Source: Cyanobium sp. PCC 7001 (GTDB lineage Bacteria > Cyanobacteriota > Cyanobacteriia > PCC-6307 > Cyanobiaceae). Taken from it: a stretch of DNA of 64,000 nt. The notes under the pieces are model-generated. The model did not search any database, had not been told where the DNA came from, and saw only the letters and a program-made list of their open reading frames with translations. Shown piece by piece: positions 45,133 through 53,325 of this stretch. Each line of letters starts with the position of its first letter. Positions within the stretch are counted from its first letter, which is position 1. A program made the position numbers and the translations under genes. Location: assembly GCF_000155635.1 (NCBI RefSeq), contig NZ_DS990556.1:2768413-2832412 (forward strand), given 5' to 3'.

Positions 45133-45864
45133 CTATCCGCCCCCGCCGGCCTGGCCCGATTTTCCGCCGCCGGCCCGGCCGCCCCGGCCAGGCGAGCGCC
45201 GGCAAGGCCCAGCCTCCGCTTCGACACTGCGCTGAAGCAACCTCGCCAGTCGGTGTTCCTCGCGATGGCTCACCCTGCGCCAATCGCCTGGCTTCAGACC
45301 GCTCAGGCTGAGCGGTGCTTCGCCATCCATCAGGTCGATGGCCACCCGGATCAGCCGCAGGGTGGGCAGCCCCACCCTGGCGGTCATGCGCCGCACCTGG
45401 CGGTTGCGGCCCTCCTGCAGCTGCAGTTCCAGCCAACTGACCGGGATGGTGGCCCGCTGCCGGATCGGTGGGTCCCGCTCAGGCAGCTTAGGATCGCTCA
45501 GGCAACGCACCAGGGCCGGACGTGTGAGCCTCCCCTGGATGACCACCCCCTGGCGGAGCTGCTGCAGGGCCTCCGGCCGCTGGCCTGCCTCCCCTTCCAC
45601 CTGCACCCAGTAGGTGCGCCAGTGACCGAAGGCCGGATCGGTGAGCCGCTGCTGCAGCCGGCCATTGGCCGTGAGCAGCAGCAGACCCTCGCTGTCGGCG
45701 TCGAGGCGGCCCGCCGCATAGACCCCCGGCACGGCAATGAAATCGGCCAGGCAGCGCCAGCGGCTGCCCGGTTCGGGGGTGAACTGGCTCAGCACCCCGT
45801 AGGGCTTGTGGAACAGCAGGGTGGTGGGACGTGAGGCGGGCAGTTCCTCAGGACCGGCGGGCAT
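45133..45864 (-). CDS. RsuA/RluE-family pseudouridine synthase
   Basis: A 243-residue rRNA pseudouridine synthase of the RsuA/RluB/E/F family. Motifs are TTLLFHKPYGVLSQFTPE, the catalytic GVYAAGRLDADSEGLLLLTA (Asp in GRLDADSEG), GHWRTYWVQVEGE and the conserved LQEGRNRQVRRMTARVGLPT with LIRVAIDLM. An N-terminal S4 domain is absent, as in RluE. The C-terminal tail (SPGRGGRAGGGKSGQAGGGG) is Gly-rich and atypical. ATG 45864 overlaps the end of a possible 28-aa gene by 17 bases. The exact rRNA target is not determined. Confidence 0.9.
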   Translation of the reverse strand: MPAGPEELPASRPTTLLFHKPYGVLSQFTPEPGSRWRCLADFIAVPGVYAAGRLDADSEGLLLLTANGRLQQRLTDPAFGHWRTYWVQVEGEAGQRPEALQQLRQGVVIQGRLTRPALVRCLSDPKLPERDPPIRQRATIPVSWLELQLQEGRNRQVRRMTARVGLPTLRLIRVAIDLMDGEAPLSLSGLKPGDWRRVSHREEHRLARLLQRSVEAEAGPCRRSPGRGGRAGGGKSGQAGGGG

Positions 45865-45934
45865 TCCACAGGTTGACCACGCCGATCGAGATCAGCAGCA
45901 GGCCCAGATTCAGACTGAGTGGGGGGAGGACCAT
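45848..45934 (-). CDS. Possible 28-residue membrane peptide
   Basis: The frame encodes MVLPPLSLNLGLLLISIGVV followed by NLWNARRS: one transmembrane helix with a basic end, positive-inside. It overlaps the start of the downstream pseudouridine synthase by 17 bases. It is the kind of small membrane gene often missed, but chance in GC-rich DNA is possible. Confidence 0.35.
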   Translation of the reverse strand: MVLPPLSLNLGLLLISIGVVNLWNARRS

Positions 45935-46054
45935 GCGGCGATCAGCGCGGTTGACGTCGCGCAGACCCTAGGCCTGTGCAGGCAGCGGCCGGGCCTGGCG
46001 GCGGGCGGCGCCTAAGCTGGGACTTGCTGTTCCATGGATTGAGCGCCTCGCCGC

Positions 46055-46324
46055 ATGATTGAGACCTCCGGTGTGATCGAGAAAGAACAGGGCAACGGGT
46101 TCTACCTGGTGACCCTGGAGCAGCCGGCTGGTCACCAGTGCCTGTGCCGTGCGGCCGGCAAGCTCACCAAGTTCCGCATCAAGCTCCTCGCCGGCGACAA
46201 GGTGCTGGTGGAGATCAGCCCCTACGACCTCACCCGCGGCCGCATCACCTACCGGGAGCGCAATGCCGGAGCCACCGGCCCGCGGGCGGGCGGCAACCGC
46301 CCCGGGGGGCCCCGGCGCCGCTGA
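46055..46324 (+). CDS. infA: Translation initiation factor IF-1
   Basis: IF-1 occupies the ribosomal A site during initiation and works with IF-2 and IF-3. The 89-residue S1-like OB-fold protein reads MIETSGVIEKEQGNGFYLVT, then CRAAGKLTKFRIKLLAGDKV and SPYDLTRGRITYRER. The last 20 residues are a Gly/Arg/Pro-rich extension beyond the usual 72-residue core, as in other high-GC picocyanobacteria. ATG 46055 is clear. It is divergent from the pseudouridine synthase and convergent with the NTRC gene. Confidence 0.95.
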   Translation: MIETSGVIEKEQGNGFYLVTLEQPAGHQCLCRAAGKLTKFRIKLLAGDKVLVEISPYDLTRGRITYRERNAGATGPRAGGNRPGGPRRR

Positions 46325-46360
46325 GCCAGCCGGGTTGCACCGGGCGGGCTCCCGCTGGGC

Positions 46361-47776
46361 TCAGGCGGGAACGGCCAGCAGCGCTTCGATGGCCGCCTTG
46401 AACTCGCTGCGCTGCTTCACCCCCTTGAACTGCTGCTTCAGTTCCTTGCGGAAGAACAGCTGCACCGTGGGCGTTCCCGTGACCCCCGCCTGAACCGCGA
46501 TCTCCTGGTCGGCTTCGATGTCGATCTCCACGCCCTGGGCGCCGCCGCCCAGCTCATCCAGCACCCGCTTCAGCTGGGGCTTGAGCACATGGCAGGGGCC
46601 GCAGGTGGGTGAGGTGTAGACCACCAGCAGAGGCCTGTCGCTGTCGTGGTAGAGCTTGCGCAGGGCGTAGCCGCCCTTCTGCCAGAGGGCGTGCGGGTCG
46701 TAGTTGGCCTCGTCGCTTTCGGCGGTGCGTTTGGGTTCACCCACCTCCTGGGGATCCACCGCCTCGCGCTTCACCTCCACCGCGAGGTTGTGATGGCTGA
46801 GCCAGCGCTCGGCCGCCAGGGCCGCCTGACAGCCGCTGCCGGCCGCGGTGATGCCCTGGCGCCACTCGGCATCGGCCACATCGCCGGCGGCGAACACGCC
46901 CTCCACGCTGGTTTCGGGCCGGCCCGGTCGGGTGACCAGGTAGCCGTGGGCATCCACCTCAAGCTGATCCCGCACCAGGCGGGTGTTGGGGGTGTGGCCG
47001 ATGGCGTAGAAGAGGCCCTTCACGGCGAGCTCCTCGGTGGCGCCGCTGATGGCGTCACGCAGGGTGATCGCCTCGAGCCAGTCCGTGCCGCTGCAGTCCA
47101 CCACCTGGCGGTGCCAGTGAACGGTGATGGAAGGGTTGGCCAGCACCCGGTCAGCCATGGCCTTGCTGGCCCGCAGCCTGTCGGAGCGCACGATCAGGTG
47201 CACGTGATCCCCGTATTTGGTGAGGTACACCGCCTCCTCGCAGGCGGAGTCACCGCCGCCGACCACGGCCACCGCCTGATCGCGGAACTGGGGCGTGGCG
47301 CCATCGCAGATGGCGCAGGCGCTGATGCCGCTGCTCCAGAACCGCTCCTCCTGCGGCAGGCCCAGCCGGTTGGCGCTGGCGCCGGTGGCCAGGATCAGGC
47401 TCTGGGCCAGGTAGGTGGTTCCGTCGGCCGTGATCCGGAAGGGCCGCTGGGACAGGTCGATCGCCGTTGCGTCGGCGAGCACGAGCGTGGTGCCCCAGCG
47501 CTCGGCCTGGGCCTTCATCCGGTCCATCAGATCGGGCCCCAGGATGCCGTCGGGGAACCCCGGGTAGTTCTCCACGTGGGTGGTGGTCATCAGCTGACCA
47601 CCGGGGATGCCGCCATCCTGAAAGCCCGTGATCATCAGCGGGTTGAGGTTGGCGCGGGCGGCGTAGATGGCGGCGGTGTAGCCGGCCGGGCCCGAGCCCA
47701 CGATCACCAGGTTTTCGACGTCGGGTCTGGGGGCGGCGCCAGGGGCGGCTGCAGCGCCGGAACGCGCGTCGGACAC
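46361..47776 (-). CDS. NADPH-dependent thioredoxin reductase C (NTRC type)
   Basis: NTRC fuses thioredoxin reductase and thioredoxin in one chain and passes electrons from NADPH to 2-Cys peroxiredoxins and photosynthetic enzymes. The 471-residue protein has the FAD motif [18 protein letters not shown] (about 23-40), the redox pair CAIC (Cys154, Cys157), the NADPH motif [30 protein letters not shown], and a C-terminal thioredoxin domain with TCGPC (Cys392, Cys395) and [14 protein letters not shown]. The linker of about 20 residues is typical. Start is ATG (MSDARSGAA), with an Ala-rich leader. Confidence 0.95.
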   Translation of the reverse strand: MSDARSGAAAAPGAAPRPDVENLVIVGSGPAGYTAAIYAARANLNPLMITGFQDGGIPGGQLMTTTHVENYPGFPDGILGPDLMDRMKAQAERWGTTLVLADATAIDLSQRPFRITADGTTYLAQSLILATGASANRLGLPQEERFWSSGISACAICDGATPQFRDQAVAVVGGGDSACEEAVYLTKYGDHVHLIVRSDRLRASKAMADRVLANPSITVHWHRQVVDCSGTDWLEAITLRDAISGATEELAVKGLFYAIGHTPNTRLVRDQLEVDAHGYLVTRPGRPETSVEGVFAAGDVADAEWRQGITAAGSGCQAALAAERWLSHHNLAVEVKREAVDPQEVGEPKRTAESDEANYDPHALWQKGGYALRKLYHDSDRPLLVVYTSPTCGPCHVLKPQLKRVLDELGGGAQGVEIDIEADQEIAVQAGVTGTPTVQLFFRKELKQQFKGVKQRSEFKAAIEALLAVPA

Positions 47777-47866
47777 GGCTTAAGCGGATTGACTATGAGT
47801 TAACCCTAGGCGATCGGGGCTTGCCGCTGGGGCATCAGGAGGACGCCCGAGGCCTTAAGCTTTTGT

Positions 47867-48103
47867 TCAGATTTCAAGAATGCCGTCGATCTCGGGGTTG
47901 GCGCCCTTGGTCAGGTCCGCTGGCACCATCAGCATCCCCAGTTCCAGGAGCTGGGGGTGATCCTCCACTCCCAGCAGCCACTCCCGGAATTCCTCGGTGA
48001 GGGCGTAGCTCTCCTCGTACTGCTCGAGGGCATCGAGGGTGGCCCGGCGGGCCAGGGCCCAGCTCACGGCAACGGTGAGTCGGCGATTCAGTGGGGCTTC
48101 CAT
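47867..48103 (-). CDS. Conserved hypothetical protein, 78 aa
   Basis: A 78-residue acidic helical protein: MEAPLNRRLTVAVSWALARR, ATLDALEQYEESYALTEEFR, then VEDHPQLLELGMLMVPADLT. It has no recognised domain. The ATG at 48103 is preferred because the residues upstream in the same frame look non-coding; 48121 is an alternative. The gene is 192 bases downstream of the helicase stop, with a dyad-rich spacer, and upstream of NTRC on the same strand. Confidence 0.65.
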   Translation of the reverse strand: MEAPLNRRLTVAVSWALARRATLDALEQYEESYALTEEFREWLLGVEDHPQLLELGMLMVPADLTKGANPEIDGILEI

Positions 48104-48182
48104 GATCCCGATCCACTCCATATGTGGCACCACGTTGGCGGGCCGTCGTCCCGACTGGCGTAGTGGTTGACACAACGTCTCA

Positions 48183-48220
48183 ATCCCCATCGCCGATGCG
48201 GCCGCATTTCGCAAGGGGAT
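48183..48220. promoter_or_regulatory. Imperfect inverted repeat with a central 12-bp palindrome
   Basis: ATGCGGCCGCAT (48196-48207) is a perfect palindrome flanked by ATCCCC (48183) and GGGGAT (48215). It sits between the helicase and the 78-aa gene, 80-117 bases upstream of the latter, as an operator-like site. Confidence 0.4.
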
Positions 48221-48295
48221 GTGTTGAAAACGTACCGATTCTCTCTCCAGCGCCCACGCCCCCATCCAGGCCGCACGGGGCCCTCTGAGCTCTGC

Positions 48296-49822
48296 TCAGG
48301 CCGGGCGCTGCAGGAATCCCGGCAGCTGGGGGCCGCGCAGGCGGATCACGGCACCGGCCTCCTCGTCGATCGCCTCCAGGGGCTGGAGGCTGCCAGGAGT
48401 GCCGCCGTGGCCGGGCGCATCGGTGATCAAGGGGCGGCCGCGCAGCAGGTAGGGCTCGCTGAGCGACCAGCTGCGGGCGTAGGCGATCAGCAGCGGATCG
48501 GCGGGGGCGAACACGTAGGAGGGATGCCGGGGAATCGCCTCCAGGGAGGCACGGCTGGCGTCCATGCGCACGGCCCGGGTGATCGCCTGCACGAAGCGGC
48601 TGCGGGTGACCACGGTGGTGAGGTAGGCCACCACCCGCAGCCGCGGAGCATCGAAGCCCTCCGCGCACATGTCGATGCTCACCAGCCAGTCGGCATCGCC
48701 GTCCTGGAAGGCGCGCAGGTGCTCGGAGGCGTCGGGATCCTGGGAGTGCACCAGATGCACCCGGTCGCCCTGCTCCACCAGCAGATCCCTCACCTGGCCG
48801 GCGTGGTTGATGTCACGGGCGATCACCAGGCCGCCCGCCTCCGGATGCTCGCGGCGGACCCGCTCCAGGCGGGAGCGGGCGCTGAGCAGCATGCGCAGGG
48901 CGATGCTGCTGGAATCGCCCAGCCGGATCGCGCGCCGCAGGTTCCGGGCCCGCCAGCTTTCGCGGCTTTCGGCCGAGAGGGGCGAGGTCTCCGTGTCGCT
49001 GTGCTGCAGCCCCTCCGGGTCGGCTGGCCGCCCATGCTCCACCCAGCCGTCCTGAAAGCGGAACTCCAGAGGGCGCACGTCCCCGGCGGCGATCAGCTGG
49101 CGCGGCTCCACGCTCAGGTCCGGCGTGATCCGCTCCACCACCTCATCGCCCTGGCGCAGGCGCTCGCGCCGGGCCGCGCAGAACGCCAGGTTGTCGGCTC
49201 GGAACGGTGTGCCCGTGAGTCCCAGCCTCAGGGCTGCCGTCTCCGTGAGACGTCCGAACGCATGGCCCCAGGCGGCCGCCTCCGGCTCCTCCGGGTCGAT
49301 GCCCAGATGGTGCACCTCATCGGCGATCGCCAGCCAGCGGCTGCCGCTGTCCGGATGGCCCGGGGCGCCGTCGGTGGCGAGCCAGGGGTCGTTCCAGGCG
49401 GCCTCCAGCCGCTGCCGGTGCCGGGCCGCGGACTGGTAACTGAGCACCAGGCCCTGGCAGGTGGGCCCGGCGCTCAGGGGATTCAGGTCGAGTTCCGGAT
49501 CCCAGCGCTCCAGCTGCAGGCCAAGGCGACGCGCGGCCGCCTGCCACTGCTGTGCGATCGAGGCGCGGTGGCAGAACACCAGGAACCGATCCAGGCGGCC
49601 CTCCTGATGCAGGCGCTGGAAACCGAGCAGGGCGCCGAGGGTCTTGCCGGCGCCGGGGCCGGCATGGATCAGCACGTCCTGGCCCCCGGGCCGCTCCTGC
49701 ACCAGCCGCGCCCGCATCAGCTGCACCAGCCGGCTCTGCCACTGGCGTGGCTGGAGGCCACGGGGGGCCGAGCCGGCCTGCGGGGGGCGGCCTTGGACCA
49801 GGTCGAACGACAGGTTGGCCAT
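48296..49822 (-). CDS. DEAD/DEAH-box (superfamily 2) helicase
   Basis: A 508-residue superfamily 2 DNA or RNA helicase/translocase. Motif I is LIHAGPGAGKTLGALLGFQR (about residue 45), motif II WLAIADEVHHLGID (DEVH), motif III LGLTGTPFRADN. Domain 2 has GLVIARDINHAGQVRDLLVE, WLVSIDMCAEGFDAPRLRVV (motif V) and VQAITRAVRMDAS (motif VI). No nuclease, methylase or HNH domain is attached and none is next to it. MANLSFDL at 49822 is preferred over earlier in-frame starts. It resembles the phage/genome-island UvrB-like helicases that are common in cyanobacteria. Its cellular role is unknown. Confidence 0.85.
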   Translation of the reverse strand: MANLSFDLVQGRPPQAGSAPRGLQPRQWQSRLVQLMRARLVQERPGGQDVLIHAGPGAGKTLGALLGFQRLHQEGRLDRFLVFCHRASIAQQWQAAARRLGLQLERWDPELDLNPLSAGPTCQGLVLSYQSAARHRQRLEAAWNDPWLATDGAPGHPDSGSRWLAIADEVHHLGIDPEEPEAAAWGHAFGRLTETAALRLGLTGTPFRADNLAFCAARRERLRQGDEVVERITPDLSVEPRQLIAAGDVRPLEFRFQDGWVEHGRPADPEGLQHSDTETSPLSAESRESWRARNLRRAIRLGDSSSIALRMLLSARSRLERVRREHPEAGGLVIARDINHAGQVRDLLVEQGDRVHLVHSQDPDASEHLRAFQDGDADWLVSIDMCAEGFDAPRLRVVAYLTTVVTRSRFVQAITRAVRMDASRASLEAIPRHPSYVFAPADPLLIAYARSWSLSEPYLLRGRPLITDAPGHGGTPGSLQPLEAIDEEAGAVIRLRGPQLPGFLQRPA

Positions 49823-50001
49823 AGCCCTCCGTGCGCTGGCCATTGTCCCGGGTGCTGTCCAGCCCGGCAGCAACCCGCACCAGGCCAAGCCGGGCCTGCG
49901 AGCACGCAACGGAGCAGGCAACAGGAATAGGTGTTCTCGCTGATGGGCCGTTCCCCGGCTCTGCCTAGGTTCCGGGCACCTGCTCCTCCACCCCATCGGT
50001 C

Positions 50002-50181
50002 ATGCCCTCCCCTCCCGAGACCCGCCGCCCCTGGGCGTCGTGGCAGCGCCGCCATCTGGAACTCTGCTGGCGGCGTGACTGCGACATCGACCCGCTCATC
50101 CTGCGGGCGCGGCTGCTGCACCGGTGCCAGGCCCGCGCCCTGGCGATCAGCATCGAGCAGGAGCTGCTGCCGATCTTCTGA
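50002..50181 (+). CDS. Small basic hypothetical protein, 59 aa
   Basis: The frame (MPSPPETRRPWASWQRRHLE, then LCWRRDCDIDPLILRARLLH, ending EQELLPIF) has consistent coding character. It is rich in Arg, Trp and Leu with three Cys. It is a single small gene between the divergent helicase and pntA, without a named family. It was found by direct reading and homology has not been checked. Confidence 0.55.
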   Translation: MPSPPETRRPWASWQRRHLELCWRRDCDIDPLILRARLLHRCQARALAISIEQELLPIF

Positions 50182-50293
50182 CGCCGCTGCTCTGATGCAG
50201 CTCTTCAGATCAGCCCCGTGCCGGCCCGGTCTGCGTGGTCAAGCCCGCACATTCGTGGCGGAGTCGTTGCCGGTTGCGGCCACCCGCTTCCTA

Positions 50294-51529
50294 ATGGAAG
50301 CAGGACCATGCGAAGCAACGGTGTCCCCATCTCCCCCCCAGCTCCTGATTCCCCGGGAATACCGGCCCGGCGAGGCGCGGGTGGCCGCCACGCCCGAAAC
50401 CGTCCAGAGACTCACGGCCAAGGGCCTGCGCCTGGCGGTCGAGGCCGGCGCCGGTGAGCCCTCGGGCTTTCAGGACCGGGCCTACGCCGAAGCCGGAGCC
50501 GAACTGCTCTCCCCCGAAACCCCCTCCTGGGAGAAGGTAGATGGGGTGCTCTGCGTCCAGCCTCCCGCCCAGGAACGGCTGGAGCAGCTGCGCCCCGGTG
50601 CCCTGCTGGTGGGTCTGCTGGCCCCCTACGGCGCCGATGCGCTGGTGGGAGCCCTGAACCGGCGCCAGGTGTCGGCCATGGCCCTGGAGCTGCTGCCCCG
50701 CACCAGCCGGGCCCAGACCATGGACGTGCTCTCCTCCCAGGCCAACATCGCCGGCTACAAGGCGGTGCTGCTGGCGGCGGCGGCCCTGGACCGCTACGTG
50801 CCGATGTTGATGACGGCCGCCGGCACGATCCAGCCGGCCCGCACCCTGATCCTGGGCGCCGGCGTGGCCGGCCTGCAGGCCCTGGCCACCGCCCGCCGCC
50901 TGGGTTCCGTGGTGTACGTCAGTGATGTGCGCCCCGCCGCCCGCGAGCAGGTGGAATCCCTGGGGGGCCGCTTCGTGGCTCCTCCGGAGCTGGGCGACAC
51001 CCCGGCTGAGGTGGGTGGCTATGCCCAGGCCGCCACGGAGGCCTTCCTGGCGGCCCAGCGCCAGCAGCTCGAGGAGCAGCTGGCCCAGGCCGACATGGTG
51101 ATCTGCACAGCCCAGGTGCCGGGACGGCCGGCGCCGCGGTTGATCAGCGAGGCGATGCTGGACCGGCTGCGGCCGGGCTCGGTGGTCGTGGACCTGGCCG
51201 TGGGGCAGGGCGGCAACTGCGCCTGCACCGTTGCCGGCCAGACGGTGCTGCGCAACGGCGTGCAGCTGATCGGGGCCGACGCCCTGCCCAGCAGCGTGCC
51301 GAACCACGCCAGTGCCCTCTACGCCCGCAACGTGGCCGCGCTGCTGGAGCACCTGCTCACCCTGCCGTCCGCGGAAGCGGAGGTGGAGGCTGGGCTTCAG
51401 GGCTTCAGCCTGAACCGGGAGGATCCGATCGTGGCCGGCTGCCTGATCACCCACGCCGGGCGCTGCTGGCGCCCGGATGTGGTGGGCGTGGCCGCCGAGG
51501 AGCCCCAGCTGGTGGGGGCGGGCGCATGA
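50294..51529 (+). CDS. pntA: NAD(P) transhydrogenase alpha subunit, NAD-binding domain (PntA1)
   Basis: The proton-pumping transhydrogenase moves hydride between NADH and NADP+ across the membrane. This 411-residue subunit holds the NAD(H)-binding domain I: IPREYRPGEARVAATPETVQ, TSRAQTMDVLSSQANIAGYK, LGAGVAGLQALATARRLGSV with YVSDVRP, and VVDLAVGQGGNCACTV. ATG 50294 is taken; a GTG at 50321 (VSPSPPQLL) is closer to the domain start. The stop overlaps pntA2 (ATGA). pntA1, pntA2 and pntB are separate genes, as in other cyanobacteria. Confidence 0.95.
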   Translation: MEAGPCEATVSPSPPQLLIPREYRPGEARVAATPETVQRLTAKGLRLAVEAGAGEPSGFQDRAYAEAGAELLSPETPSWEKVDGVLCVQPPAQERLEQLRPGALLVGLLAPYGADALVGALNRRQVSAMALELLPRTSRAQTMDVLSSQANIAGYKAVLLAAAALDRYVPMLMTAAGTIQPARTLILGAGVAGLQALATARRLGSVVYVSDVRPAAREQVESLGGRFVAPPELGDTPAEVGGYAQAATEAFLAAQRQQLEEQLAQADMVICTAQVPGRPAPRLISEAMLDRLRPGSVVVDLAVGQGGNCACTVAGQTVLRNGVQLIGADALPSSVPNHASALYARNVAALLEHLLTLPSAEAEVEAGLQGFSLNREDPIVAGCLITHAGRCWRPDVVGVAAEEPQLVGAGA

Positions 51530-51813
51530 GCAGCCTCTCCGAATCGCTCTGGGTGCTGCTGCTCGGCAGCCTGCTGGGCCTCGAACTGATCGGCAAGGTG
51601 CCTCCCACCCTGCACACGCCGCTGATGAGCGGTGCCAACGCCATCAGCGGCATCACCGTGCTGGCCTCCCTCACCCTGATCGCCCAGGCGGGCGAGAGTC
51701 CGGTGCTGTTGCTGCTGGGATCCCTGTCGCTCGGCTTCGCCCTGTTCAACGTGGTGGGGGGCTTCCTGGTGACCGACCGGATGCTGGCCATGTTCGCCCG
51801 CAAGCCGCGCTGA
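51526..51813 (+). CDS. pntA2: NAD(P) transhydrogenase membrane subunit (PntA2)
   Basis: The 95-residue protein provides the small part of the membrane domain II. It has three hydrophobic helices: residues 7-24 (LWVLLLGSLLGLELIG), 40-55 and 62-85. LMSGANAISGITVLASLTLI is the conserved family motif. The ATG overlaps the pntA stop by four bases. It is followed by a 78-base gap and pntB. Confidence 0.95.
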   Translation: MSSLSESLWVLLLGSLLGLELIGKVPPTLHTPLMSGANAISGITVLASLTLIAQAGESPVLLLLGSLSLGFALFNVVGGFLVTDRMLAMFARKPR

Positions 51814-51891
51814 GCCGGCCAGGCCGTTCCCGTTCCGCTCGCTCGTTCTTCCTCTCTCTTCCTTCTTCGCCTCTTCCCGCAACCGATCACG

Positions 51892-53319
51892 ATGGACACA
51901 TTGGCTGCCGCATTTCCCGTGGCCATCGACCTGGGGGCGGTGCTGCTGCTCGCCCTGGGCATCAAGGGCCTCTCCAAGGTGCGCTCCGCCCGCTCCGCCA
52001 ACGGCCTGGCGGCCCTGGCCATGGGCCTGGCGGTGGCGGGGTTGCTGATCCAGCTGCGTCCGGCGCCGATCGCCTGGGCCGGCATCGCCCTCGGCGCCGC
52101 CGCCGGTGGCCTGGCGGGCCTGATCACGGCCCGGCGTGTGCCGATGACGGCCATGCCCGAGATGGTGGCCCTGTTCAACGGCTGCGGCGGCCTGGCCTCC
52201 CTGCTGGTGGCGGTGGGCGTGGCCCTGTTCCAGGCCGACGCCTCCGACCTGGTCGCCCAGGTGTCGATCGCGATCTCGGTGGTGGTGGGTGCCATCACCT
52301 TCAGCGGCTCGATCGTGGCCATGGCCAAGCTGCAGGGTTGGCTGGACACGCCCTCCTGGACCCAGAGCAGCCTGCGCCACGGCGTGAATCTCACCCTGGC
52401 GGCCGTGGCCCTGGGGGCGGCCGTGCTGCTGCCCAGCCACAGCGGCGGTGCGGTGCTGGCCGTGCTGGTGGCCAGCGCCCTGCTGCTGGGGGTGGGGGTG
52501 ACCCTGCCGATCGGCGGCGCCGACATGCCGGTGGTGATCTCCCTGCTGAACAGCTATTCCGGCGTGGCGGCGGCGGCGGCCGGCTTCGTGGTGGGCAGCC
52601 AGCTGCTGATCGTGGCCGGCGCCATGGTGGGCGCGGCGGGCCTGATCCTCACCCAGGTGATGTGCACGGCCATGAACCGCTCGCTGGTGAGCGTGCTGTT
52701 CGGCGGCGCGCTCGGCGCTGCGGCCAAGGTGGGCGGCGGCGGCGGCGAAGCCGGCTACACCCACATCACCAGCTGCAGCCCCGAAGAGTGCGCCCTGGCC
52801 CTGGAGAACGCCGAGCGGGTGGTGTTCGTGCCCGGCTACGGCCTGGCCGTGGCCCAGGCCCAGCACGCCCTGCGGGAACTCGCCAAGGTGCTGGAAGCCA
52901 ACGGCACCGAGGTGAGCTACGCCATCCACCCGGTGGCGGGCCGCATGCCGGGCCACATGAACGTGCTGCTGGCCGAGGCCGACGTGCCCTACGAGCAGCT
53001 CCAGGAGATGGACGCGATCAACCCAGAATTCCCCCGCACCGATGTTGCGATCGTGCTGGGCGCCAACGACGTGGTGAACCCCGATGCCAAGACCGACCCC
53101 GCCAGCCCCCTCTACGGCATGCCGGTGCTGGAGGTGGATCAGGCCCGCCAGGTGTTCGTGGTGAAGCGCAGCCTCGGCGCCGGCTACGCCGGCATCGCCA
53201 ATGCGCTGTTCGAGCTGCCCCAGACCGCCATGGTGTTCGGCGACGCCAAGGCGGTGCTCAATGGCCTGCTCTCGGAACTGCGGGAGCTGGGGGTCGGGCG
53301 TCAGAAGGTGGCGTCCTGA
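51892..53319 (+). CDS. pntB: NAD(P) transhydrogenase beta subunit
   Basis: PntB holds most of the proton channel (domain II) and the NADP(H)-binding domain III. The 475-residue protein has about nine N-terminal helices. Within the membrane part, MPEMVALFNGCGGLASLLVA and GADMPVVISLLNSYSGVAAA are channel motifs. Domain III has VVFVPGYGLAVAQAQHALRE, IHPVAGRMPGHMNVLLAEAD, LGANDVVNPDAKTDPASPLY and VFVVKRSLGAGYAGIANALF. It closes the pnt cluster and is 6 bases upstream of the YheT-like hydrolase gene. Confidence 0.97.
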   Translation: MDTLAAAFPVAIDLGAVLLLALGIKGLSKVRSARSANGLAALAMGLAVAGLLIQLRPAPIAWAGIALGAAAGGLAGLITARRVPMTAMPEMVALFNGCGGLASLLVAVGVALFQADASDLVAQVSIAISVVVGAITFSGSIVAMAKLQGWLDTPSWTQSSLRHGVNLTLAAVALGAAVLLPSHSGGAVLAVLVASALLLGVGVTLPIGGADMPVVISLLNSYSGVAAAAAGFVVGSQLLIVAGAMVGAAGLILTQVMCTAMNRSLVSVLFGGALGAAAKVGGGGGEAGYTHITSCSPEECALALENAERVVFVPGYGLAVAQAQHALRELAKVLEANGTEVSYAIHPVAGRMPGHMNVLLAEADVPYEQLQEMDAINPEFPRTDVAIVLGANDVVNPDAKTDPASPLYGMPVLEVDQARQVFVVKRSLGAGYAGIANALFELPQTAMVFGDAKAVLNGLLSELRELGVGRQKVAS

Positions 53320-53325
53320 GCCCGG

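Noticed and set aside
44801..45235. 144-codon plus-strand frame across the right repeat
   Set aside because: It overlaps the RsuA-family gene on the other strand, is Pro/Arg-rich and has no family features.
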